A DNA stretch of 8,093 nt from CBDDKS01 sp965230335 (GTDB lineage Bacteria; Pseudomonadota; Gammaproteobacteria; Enterobacterales; Kangiellaceae): positions 1-8,093 of the forward strand of contig CBDDKS010000005.1 in NCBI GenBank assembly GCA_965230335.1, in the 5' to 3' direction. The translations under genes and the position numbers were made by a program. How positions within the stretch are numbered: the first letter of the stretch is position 1; every line of letters begins with the position of its first letter. The notes beneath the pieces are model-generated. The model saw only the letters and a program-made list of their open reading frames with translations, did no database searches and had not been told where the DNA came from. Shown piece after piece: positions 1 through 6,662 of the stretch.

Positions 1-1900
1 TCAGGTTCTCAAACCAAACTATACCGTCATTACGAGAAGAGCATATGACATCCTGATCACCATCATTGTCCATATCGAAGTGGAGTAAATGGTCAGCTTC
101 TGTTAGTTCACCAACAGCTTGCGCCTGGCCAAAAGTACCAACGCCGTGTTCATTCTCGAACCAAACTATTTTATTTTCAGATCCGGAGCTTGCCATAATA
201 TCGCTATCTCCATCATTGTCCAAGTCGACAGGTAATAGGTAACTGAAGTAGTCTATCTGAGTGCTTAGAATTTGTCCCTCATTAAAAATGCCTTTGCCAT
301 ATTCATTTTCAAACCAGATGATTTTACTGTTGTTGTAAGAAATAGCTACAATATCCAGATCGGAATCACCGTCTAAATCAACAATATGGAGGTCTGAGCT
401 GGATTGACCCGCTAGCAGTGTTTTTGGCTCACTAAAACTCCCATGTCCATCTAGGTTTTCATACCAGCTGATATGTCCGGTGCAGCCATACCTGCCGCAG
501 TATCGCGAGCTCGTAACGATGTCCAAATCACTATCACCATCTAGATCGCCATAACACATGGCTACACAGCCTGGTGATTCAATAATATGGTAATTGGAGA
601 ATTTTCCGGTGCCATCAAGGTTTCGGTACCAGACAAGGCTATTCGCCGTTTGCGCTGCAGTAAGGATATCGAGGAAGCCATCTGCATCAATATCTACCAA
701 TGCTGTTGCGCGCAGCCCACCTGAATAACCGTTTAAAAGGTTGAAAACGTTATATAAGATTCCTTTTGAATCCTGGTTTTCGAACCATGAGAACCCATGA
801 GAAAGCCCTGTTATCAAAAGATCCGCATCTTCATCATTATCCACGTCAGTGCTTATTATTTCTTTTAGGTCATACTCAAAAGCACTTTCGTAAATAGTAT
901 GAGGTCCTGAGTATAATCCGGTTTCCGTATAGGTAAATGTTGATGCCAGATTTGGGTGTTGAGAAATAGTGACAACGTCCAAATCGTTATCTCCATCTAT
1001 GTCTACAGCTTTAATATCAATCAGGTTTTTTATAAGTTGGTTAGAGATGACTTTTTCTTTACTAAATGTCCCGTCATTCAGTTGTTCCAACCAGACTATT
1101 CTGTCATGTTTTCCTTGAAGGCATAATAGGTCCAAATCACTGTCGTGATCAATGTCTTCTATGAAAATTTTTGTAATTGGTTTTGACACCGAAGCTATTT
1201 TCTTTTCGGTATCAAAAATAGAATTGCCGAGGTTTTTGAAACTGTATATACTCGTGTCTTCCGAATATTTTATAATATCAATTTTATCATCACCATCAAT
1301 GTCTGCTGTTACTGTTCTAAAATCTTTAGAGTTATTTTTAAAGATATGTTTCAGTTTACTAAACTGATTTGTCTCAAGGTTTTGGTACCAAAATAGATTT
1401 ACGGTTCCATATTCATAGGCTTGTACCAGTATATCCGCTTTGTCGTCCTGGTTTAGGGCTGTAATTTTTACGTTAACTGTTCCATGAAGATCGCCAATAT
1501 AAGGTTCCATCTTTACGAAATTACCGATCCCATCGTTTTTGTACCACCATAATTCAGTAGAACTGGGAGCGTATAGTTGAATCGTAAAATCCTTATCGTT
1601 ATCACCATCCAAATCTCCGAAGCTTATAGAGCCGATCTCTATTTTTTCATCCAGTTCTATAATTAATCGTTCTTCTTCAAAGTCTATTGATCCCTTATTT
1701 TTGTACCAAATGAGCGACGAATGATGTAGACTAATTACATCAGCCTTGCCGTCGTTATCTAAATCTACTACCCATGTTTTGTCAGCAAATGATCTATCGC
1801 TGTTGACGATAATATTTTCAGGATCGGGAAATAAATCTTGCGTATGAGCTGTTAAAAAAGTACACACCAATAAATGTGCTAAAAGTAATTTTTGCATCAT
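1..1900 (-). CDS. Secreted VCBS/FG-GAP repeat beta-propeller protein, 3' end missing
   Basis: The frame is open from an ATG at 1900 to the left edge, giving 633 residues with no stop; the C-terminus lies outside the window. A second in-frame ATG follows at 1897, and either could be the start. Residues 1-21 are a signal peptide ending 'TAHTQ' before D22. Twelve repeats follow at about 51-residue spacing. Each has an Asp-rich DxDxDGDxD-type calcium loop, then a strand ending 'W[FY]EN' and a 'G.G.F' turn. Loops begin at residues 46, 96, 148 (degenerate, ALNQDDKAD), 200, 249, 300, 352, 403, 452, 508, 559 and 609. These are the marks of the VCBS/FG-GAP_3 propeller family, often extracellular binding or adhesion modules. 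The protein aligns from its N-terminus with the gene just upstream (1950-4394), so it is a tandem paralog. By analogy it should have two more blades and a T9SS sorting domain beyond the edge. Blade 9 is longer and carries two Cys pairs (C445/C449, C468/C473). No catalytic motif was seen; the function is unknown. Confidence 0.9.
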   Translation of the reverse strand, partial: MMQKLLLAHLLVCTFLTAHTQDLFPDPENIIVNSDRSFADKTWVVDLDNDGKADVISLHHSSLIWYKNKGSIDFEEERLIIELDEKIEIGSISFGDLDGDNDKDFTIQLYAPSSTELWWYKNDGIGNFVKMEPYIGDLHGTVNVKITALNQDDKADILVQAYEYGTVNLFWYQNLETNQFSKLKHIFKNNSKDFRTVTADIDGDDKIDIIKYSEDTSIYSFKNLGNSIFDTEKKIASVSKPITKIFIEDIDHDSDLDLLCLQGKHDRIVWLEQLNDGTFSKEKVISNQLIKNLIDIKAVDIDGDNDLDVVTISQHPNLASTFTYTETGLYSGPHTIYESAFEYDLKEIISTDVDNDEDADLLITGLSHGFSWFENQDSKGILYNVFNLLNGYSGGLRATALVDIDADGFLDILTAAQTANSLVWYRNLDGTGKFSNYHIIESPGCVAMCYGDLDGDSDLDIVTSSRYCGRYGCTGHISWYENLDGHGSFSEPKTLLAGQSSSDLHIVDLDGDSDLDIVAISYNNSKIIWFENEYGKGIFNEGQILSTQIDYFSYLLPVDLDNDGDSDIMASSGSENKIVWFENEHGVGTFGQAQAVGELTEADHLLHFDMDNDGDQDVICSSRNDGIVWFENL

Positions 1901-1949
1901 GGTAAATATCTAGGTGAATGAAATGTTTGTCTTTAAGTGGTAGTTAGTT
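1901..1949 (-). other. Intergenic gap within the probable operon
   Basis: This 49-bp gap separates the stop of the upstream propeller gene from the start of its paralog and is the largest gap in the window. It is AT-rich. I saw no hairpin followed by a T-run, no Bacteroidota-type TAnnTTTG -7 box and no purine-rich ribosome site. It gives no reason to split the operon here, although a weak internal promoter cannot be excluded by eye. Confidence 0.6.
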
Positions 1950-4394
1950 TTATTCTTTGACAATCAAGGTCTGGTATTCTTGCCCGGATTGCAGGGAAAA
2001 TTTAAGAATGTAAGTCCCTTTGTTAAGAGCAGTGACTTGTAGTTGATCTGTTTTTTTGTGAATCTCTTGCTGCATTACTTCAGTACCATCCAGGGATAAG
2101 ATGCACACGCGTTTAATAATTTCTTCTGCCTCTATTGTTAAAAAATTAGTTGTAGGCACCGGGTACCAGCTAAGTTTGAATTCTTCTGCATCAAAATTTG
2201 CAGAAAGGATGGATTTATTTTCGTACCAGGCCAGTTTGTCGCTGCTGCCAGTGTAAATGGAAGGTTCTGAGGCAATACAGACCACATCCAAATCCCCATC
2301 ATTGTCAATATCGCCGGTGGAAATACGTTTAATTTCTAAACCTTGAGTATTGATTAATTGAGCCGGAAGAAAAGTGTATGTGGCCGGGTCGAAGGGATGC
2401 CAAACTAGTCTTTTATCACTAGTACCTGAAAGCAAATCCGGGTATGTATCATCGTTAATATCTGCAAAGTGAATGGTCGTAGCTCCTTGTGAGCTAATTT
2501 CGTTAGTGATAGAAAAAGTGCCAGCTTCATTTTCTATCCAGCTAACTCCGGCTGTTTGTGATGCATAAATAATATCCAAATCACTATCCCTGTCTATATC
2601 TAACGTTTGTATGTGATGTATATTTTCAATGATGGCAATCGACTGTGGTAGCCCAAATGTGCCAATTCCATGTTCATTTTCTAACCACACAACTTCGTTG
2701 GTTTGGCTATCGCTTGCAACAATGTCGAGGTCACCGTCATTGTCTAAATCTGCAAATTGAATTTGACCTAGATTTTTTATATTGGTGTTTATTGTTTGTC
2801 CTGTATTAAAGAAATTGTCGCCTATTTCCTTTTCGAACCATGTAATTACTCCCGAATTGCCTATGGTTACAATATCCAGGTCCTGATCACTGTCGATATC
2901 CAGAATTTGTACATCCACGCAGTTTGGGATAGTTGCTAAAAGATACTGTTGTTGATTAAATGAACCTCTACCTGAATTTACATACCAAATTAATTGCTCT
3001 TCAAAGAGTGTTACTATATCGAGGTGTCCGTTTCCATTGAGGTCTCCATAGCTTATGGCTTGATAAGAGCCTCTTTCTTTCGAAATAGCAGCAACGGTGG
3101 AGTTTAGGTAAGCCCATCCACCAAAGCTGTTTCTAAAAAGGCTTATAGTGCCTTGCATTTCAGATGAAGTTAAGATGTCGATGTCCTGATCTTCATCAAA
3201 ATCTGCCAACAATAAGTCGTTTAAGCCGTTTAAATGGTTATGTCTTAATGACTTATTTGGTACTAAATTGAATTCGGGGAATGTATTCTCAAACCATAAA
3301 ATGCCATGATATTCACTACCAATAAGCAGATCGGAGTCTCCATCCGAATCTATATCGCCTACAGATAAACGTTTCCAGTCATGGAAAAAATTGCCCTCTT
3401 TTAAAATTGTTACTTGGGGATTACTTGCTTTTACATTAGTGATTATTGAGACCAGGCTTGGGTGACGAGAAATTGCGATAATAGCTAGATTGTGATCGTT
3501 ATTTAGGTCGATTATTTTGAAGTCTATTATTGATGATTCAAGGTCTGCGATTAATTTTTCACTAACTAACGTACCATCTGATGATTGTTCGAGTAGAATT
3601 ATCTTGCTAGTTTCAGGAGTAATGAGCACGTCTATATCCCCGTCCAAATCAATATCTGCACAAGAAATGAGTTGTGGCTTGCTCGATAGATTTGCCAAGG
3701 TCTTTTCTACAGCAAAGGCGCCAGAACCATCATTGAAGAGTATTTTTAGTTTATTCTGCCAGTTCGTATATAATACATCAATATCGCCATCTTGATCGAA
3801 ATCTGTTACGGCAATTTGATCTGTTGAACCAGTATTTGTTGGAATGTCTGCCTTTCTTACAAATTGGTTAGAACCTATATTTTCGAACCAAGAAATTTTA
3901 ATTCCTTCACTATGCCTAATTATGATGTCTAATTTGGCATCGTTGCTTATATCAAGAACATCTATGGAAGTGATATAAGAGAATTCTAAATCAAGTAGTT
4001 TTTTGTAAGCAAAGTTTCCTTGCCCATCATTTTCATAGCAAATAATGGCCTCATATTGGTAAGTTACGATGTCATCATCCCCATCATCGTCCAGGTCTTT
4101 AATGCACCAGTTGTTTTTTGACGCATATATAGAGTCAATGAATCGTTCATCATCAAAGTTCATTGAGCCGTCATTTCGATACCAAATTAAGGCATATCTG
4201 TGTTTTTGTATAAGGTCTGGGTGACCATCATTATCCAGATCTGCAATTCGGTGCTCTAGTCCGGACACACTTTCAGAACTTGTAAGAGTAATCTTTGAAT
4301 TTGTGAGAATATGCTCTGAATTCAGGAATATATCCTGGGCATTTATAGTAGCAATCGAAAGACAGCATAAAATCGTATTTATGAGCTTTTTCAT
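1950..4394 (-). CDS. T9SS-secreted protein with 14 VCBS/FG-GAP repeats (probable double beta-propeller)
   Basis: A complete 814-residue protein. Residues 1-20 form a signal peptide (n-region MKK, Cys-containing hydrophobic core, cleavage after 'TINAQ'). Fourteen repeats of 46-53 residues follow, with Asp-rich loops starting at residues 52, 100, 148, 198, 247, 296, 347, 398, 451, 499, 549, 599, 645 and 695. The best loops read DIDSDGDSD, DLDNDGDLD and DIDNDGDLD, matching the calcium-binding loop of VCBS/FG-GAP_3 repeats; most repeats then have an '[IV].W[FY]EN' strand. Blade 6 has lost key acids (DLNNDHNLA), and blade 3 is weak (DISNDAKLD). Residues ~735-814 are a T9SS type A sorting domain. 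Fourteen repeats fit two seven-bladed propellers, an inference from count and spacing. The start is 12 bp after the preceding stop, consistent with co-transcription. Its product should cross the outer membrane via the T9SS and be released or anchored at the surface. Ligand binding or adhesion is plausible; no enzyme motif was seen. Confidence 0.95.
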   Translation of the reverse strand: MKKLINTILCCLSIATINAQDIFLNSEHILTNSKITLTSSESVSGLEHRIADLDNDGHPDLIQKHRYALIWYRNDGSMNFDDERFIDSIYASKNNWCIKDLDDDGDDDIVTYQYEAIICYENDGQGNFAYKKLLDLEFSYITSIDVLDISNDAKLDIIIRHSEGIKISWFENIGSNQFVRKADIPTNTGSTDQIAVTDFDQDGDIDVLYTNWQNKLKILFNDGSGAFAVEKTLANLSSKPQLISCADIDLDGDIDVLITPETSKIILLEQSSDGTLVSEKLIADLESSIIDFKIIDLNNDHNLAIIAISRHPSLVSIITNVKASNPQVTILKEGNFFHDWKRLSVGDIDSDGDSDLLIGSEYHGILWFENTFPEFNLVPNKSLRHNHLNGLNDLLLADFDEDQDIDILTSSEMQGTISLFRNSFGGWAYLNSTVAAISKERGSYQAISYGDLNGNGHLDIVTLFEEQLIWYVNSGRGSFNQQQYLLATIPNCVDVQILDIDSDQDLDIVTIGNSGVITWFEKEIGDNFFNTGQTINTNIKNLGQIQFADLDNDGDLDIVASDSQTNEVVWLENEHGIGTFGLPQSIAIIENIHHIQTLDIDRDSDLDIIYASQTAGVSWIENEAGTFSITNEISSQGATTIHFADINDDTYPDLLSGTSDKRLVWHPFDPATYTFLPAQLINTQGLEIKRISTGDIDNDGDLDVVCIASEPSIYTGSSDKLAWYENKSILSANFDAEEFKLSWYPVPTTNFLTIEAEEIIKRVCILSLDGTEVMQQEIHKKTDQLQVTALNKGTYILKFSLQSGQEYQTLIVKE
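1953..2192 (-). other. T9SS C-terminal sorting domain of the 14-repeat protein
   Basis: This encodes about the last 80 residues of the protein. It opens with 'LSWYPVPTTNFLTIE', matching the usual 'YPNPxxxxLxI' start of type A sorting domains except that the Asn is Val. The middle carries 'SLDGTEV' (the usual 'xxxGxxV' turn), and the end 'LNKGTYILKF...LIVKE' matches the conserved 'LxxGxYxxxxxxxxxxxxxKxxxx' tail. In known T9SS cargo this domain directs outer-membrane translocation and is cleaved off. Confidence 0.9.
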
Positions 4395-4406
4395 AGTTTG
4401 GGTTCT

Positions 4407-5900
4407 TTATTGGATTTGTAATTTTTTAAAAATAGTATAACCATCTAAAAGAATGGCGATGACATAAAAACCTTCTTTCAGATCTGTAATGTCGTAAGTG
4501 TTTGAACTGGTGTTTTTAATGCTTTTTACGAGATTTCCACGAGCATTAATAAAATCTATACGCTGTACCAATAAGCTCTCGTTATGCATATAGAGTTGTA
4601 ATTGATCCATAGCGGGATTTGGGTAAAGGCTTATGGGGTCCTTATTCAGTGTTCGGTCACCAATACCAGATAATAATACAGGATCTACCTCTCCGCATTC
4701 AGTTCCATGCGTATTTGAATAGATCTGAATCCAGTTTTCAACCGTTTCATTTTCATCTTCTAAATAGATATATGATTGCACCTGCCCCCGCATTCTGACA
4801 AATTTGCCAGCAATGGTCATTCTTTGGCTAGAGCCCAGGAAGTTCCGATATTCAAAAGCATGAGAAGTGAGGTTACATGCATCGCTTTCAGAAATGATGG
4901 TGGTATCCAGGTCTTCATCGAGTTGGGACGAAGATACAGCAGGCCACATATTCCAGACAGGGGCGTTAATGCGAAAGTATGTTTCACGTATGGTATCTTC
5001 ATCAACAAAATGATAAATGCGGTGAGGGGCGGGAGTTTGAACCCATTCTACGGAATATCCTGTTTTTAGGTAAGTATAAGTGACTTGTTCTTTTTCTTCA
5101 TTCAGTTCTTTGTCAATTACTTTTTTGAGACAGGCATCTAATTGAGCACCTTTATAATATTCGTTTTCATAAATAAAATGATCACCAATATCAAAATCGA
5201 ATACCTCTCGAATGCTCAGATCGGATAAATGATGGTCAGATAAAAAGCCACATTCCTCAAGGTACTTTCGGAAGTAAATGAGTCTTTTGCTGAAGTATTT
5301 TGAGGAATCGTTTTTATGTTCGCGAACATCTTCAACCAGGCCCAGATCTCTACTCCATTTTTTGGTTATGGAAAACTCTTTTTCAGACACGAAGCGCCGC
5401 TTGAAACCTTCACTGTGTTTTTGACAAAGTGTGTTCAGATTTTCTTTGAAATTAGAGTCTCTTACCGCATTATATGGTCCAAATTGAGGGAATTCACTGG
5501 AGTCAGGTCTAATGCTTGTGACCGTTCTGCCTGCATGGGTGTAATATTTATGAAGAGTATCTACCTTTGAGTAAATGTTTTTTATGAAATTACCATTGTA
5601 GAGGTGGGCTCTTCGCTGTGTTCTGATCTCATAAAAAAGTGTGTCTTCAGACCGGTATTTATGAATGATTTTATTGAATTGGTGGTAATTGGTGAAACCT
5701 TTCCATGGGTTTCTATTATCGTGTATTTCATAAACAAATTCATCCCCCGTGCTAAAGTTGTAAGCTTCTTCAAAAGTAAGGTCCTGGGCTATCAACGGTG
5801 TGGTTAATAAAAGTAGTATCAATAATCTTGATATTAATCTAGTTATCGCCGAAAAGAGGTGAATATGTGTTTTGAGCTTAGGTAGTTGGGTTAGTAACAT
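4407..5900 (-). CDS. T9SS type A sorting-domain protein with a duplicated GDxFxYE domain
   Basis: A complete 497-residue protein. The ATG at 5900 lies 2 bp after the lipoprotein gene stop, which supports this start although the n-region is long: about 25 polar and basic residues precede the hydrophobic core 'LLILLLLTTPLIAQ', with cleavage probably after Q39. The mature part has two similar halves. Residues ~41-217 begin 'LTFEEAYNFSTGDEFVYE', and residues ~228-405 begin 'LSIREVFDFDIGDHFIYE'; the GDxFxYE motif recurs 187 residues apart. The first half ends 'LGLVEDV...RLIYFRKYLEECG', the pattern often seen at the end of such beta-rich Bacteroidota domains. The second half ends 'WIQIYSNTHGTECG'. 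Residues ~421-497 are a T9SS sorting domain. I know no assigned function for this domain and see no catalytic residues. The context, between a lipoprotein and two propeller proteins, suggests a surface structure or ligand-binding role. Confidence 0.93.
   Translation of the reverse strand: MLLTQLPKLKTHIHLFSAITRLISRLLILLLLTTPLIAQDLTFEEAYNFSTGDEFVYEIHDNRNPWKGFTNYHQFNKIIHKYRSEDTLFYEIRTQRRAHLYNGNFIKNIYSKVDTLHKYYTHAGRTVTSIRPDSSEFPQFGPYNAVRDSNFKENLNTLCQKHSEGFKRRFVSEKEFSITKKWSRDLGLVEDVREHKNDSSKYFSKRLIYFRKYLEECGFLSDHHLSDLSIREVFDFDIGDHFIYENEYYKGAQLDACLKKVIDKELNEEKEQVTYTYLKTGYSVEWVQTPAPHRIYHFVDEDTIRETYFRINAPVWNMWPAVSSSQLDEDLDTTIISESDACNLTSHAFEYRNFLGSSQRMTIAGKFVRMRGQVQSYIYLEDENETVENWIQIYSNTHGTECGEVDPVLLSGIGDRTLNKDPISLYPNPAMDQLQLYMHNESLLVQRIDFINARGNLVKSIKNTSSNTYDITDLKEGFYVIAILLDGYTIFKKLQIQ
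4410..4640 (-). other. T9SS C-terminal sorting domain of the GDxFxYE-domain protein
   Basis: This encodes residues ~421-497. It has the full type A pattern: 'ISLYPNPAMDQLQL' at the start, 'IDFINARGNLVKSI' in the middle and 'DLKEGFYVIAI' followed by 'FKKLQIQ' at the end. It is a closer match to the family consensus than the copy at 1953-2192. Confidence 0.93.
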
Positions 5901-5905
5901 ATTTA
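5898..5905 (-). promoter_or_regulatory. Stop/start junction TAAATATG between lipoprotein and T9SS cargo genes
   Basis: Read on the minus strand, the TAA of the lipoprotein gene is followed by two bases and then the ATG of the next gene. No Shine-Dalgarno sequence is visible, which is normal for Bacteroidota. Such close spacing usually means ribosomes reinitiate or are handed over, so the two products are probably made in coupled amounts. It also decides the start of the downstream gene. Confidence 0.7.
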
Positions 5906-6658
5906 AATCGGGAAATTTATGGGTAAACGAAATCTTCCATTTTCCAATGAAATATAATGACCATGCTGATCTGATAAGAGGGTATTAAAAGTCCCTTCGA
6001 TAAGGTGCGTGTAAGAGACCGAAAACTCAGGGTCCTCAAAAGCTATTTTGCTGATATTGTCAATGACCATACCATGCTTAGCTGTGTCAAAATTGTCCGG
6101 CAGGGAGGTATTGGATATTGATACGAATTCTTTGTTCTCTGTACGAAGAATCAAACGTATATAACTTTCTTTCAGACTACCTTTTAAGCCATATATCGAG
6201 TCGGCAGTATGTGCAAAATCTTCCTTCCATTCTTCATATTGTCCGTATATGAAAGGTTTATCTCTAAAAGTGAGAGCTAAAATACTGTTATCATTGCTTG
6301 GGTCTATTTCCTGAGGGATATATGAGGCCCAAAACTCAAATTCAACTTCAAAATCATGAACCGGGGTTTTTACAAAACTTCTTCTTGTAATAAGGCCCTG
6401 ATGCCATTTTTTATCCCAGTTTGATCCTTCCGTAGGTATATTTGGAAAGTCACATAGGTTTAACCGGATGTTCTTATCTTCAAAAGAAGATGAATCATCC
6501 AGGATTTCCATTTCGAGATACAAACCTTTACCATCCTTACAAAATGGTCGTTCCGTTTCACTAACAATTTGATCGGTTTGCTCGCATGACCATAAAATCA
6601 GCAGGAAAAATGCTTTGAGCATGAGGTGGGTAGTATTGATTTTGGATGATAAGTTCAT
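5903..6658 (-). CDS. Lipoprotein of unknown function
   Basis: A complete 251-residue protein. The N-terminus has a short basic n-region, a hydrophobic core 'MLKAFFLLILWSC' and a lipobox-like LWSC with the lipidated Cys at residue 25, followed by Glu-Gln. It should be a membrane-anchored lipoprotein, processed by signal peptidase II. ATG at 6658 is chosen because it sits 1 bp after the upstream stop; Met13 is a possible later start that would leave an unusually short signal. The mature part is mostly beta-strand in character and has two further cysteines (C40 and C69) that could form a disulfide. The C-terminus, 'IEGTFNTLL...HYISLENGRFRLP', resembles the 'GtF...I.nGrF.vp' ending common to small Bacteroidota lipoproteins of unknown function; this is a resemblance from memory, not a search result. 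No enzyme motif was seen. Its position between a barrel protein gene and T9SS cargo genes suggests an envelope partner. Confidence 0.88.
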   Translation of the reverse strand: MNLSSKINTTHLMLKAFFLLILWSCEQTDQIVSETERPFCKDGKGLYLEMEILDDSSSFEDKNIRLNLCDFPNIPTEGSNWDKKWHQGLITRRSFVKTPVHDFEVEFEFWASYIPQEIDPSNDNSILALTFRDKPFIYGQYEEWKEDFAHTADSIYGLKGSLKESYIRLILRTENKEFVSISNTSLPDNFDTAKHGMVIDNISKIAFEDPEFSVSYTHLIEGTFNTLLSDQHGHYISLENGRFRLPINFPI

Positions 6659-6662
6659 TTTA
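6656..6662 (-). promoter_or_regulatory. Stop/start junction TAAAATG between barrel-protein and lipoprotein genes
   Basis: On the minus strand the TAA of the barrel-protein gene and the ATG of the lipoprotein gene are separated by one base. There is no room for an independent promoter or terminator, and no Shine-Dalgarno sequence is visible. Translational coupling is the simplest reading, and it fixes the lipoprotein start. Confidence 0.7.

Noticed and set aside
1152..1367. Plus-strand open frame of 71 codons antisense to the left propeller gene.
   Set aside because: It overlies a minus-strand gene with strong protein-family support, and its product has no recognisable features; it is a shadow frame.
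1901..1949. Possible promoter or terminator between the two propeller genes.
   Set aside because: No TAnnTTTG-type -7 element, no stem-loop with a T-run and only 49 bp available.
2162..2192. 'YPVP' instead of 'YPNP' in the sorting domain of the 14-repeat protein, considered as a sign of a broken T9SS signal.
   Set aside because: The rest of the domain, including the Gly-Thr-Tyr strand and terminal 'LIVKE', matches well, and such substitutions are tolerated in the family.
3517..3795. Plus-strand open frame of 92 codons antisense to the 14-repeat gene.
   Set aside because: The Ser-rich product mirrors the Asp-loop codons on the other strand; there is no independent support.
1..4394. Many near-identical short segments such as 'tccaaatcaccatc' spaced about 150 bp apart, resembling an interspersed repeat or CRISPR-like array.
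   Set aside because: They fall in frame on the Asp/Gly codons of the calcium loops, and the spacing equals the roughly 50-residue propeller repeat. They are protein repeats, not a DNA array.
4776..5807. Several short plus- and minus-strand frames inside the GDxFxYE gene (4776-5069, 4817-5008, 5316-5570, 5582-5773, 5604-5807).
   Set aside because: All overlap a complete gene with a signal peptide and T9SS domain, and none shows a signal sequence, motif or repeat of its own.
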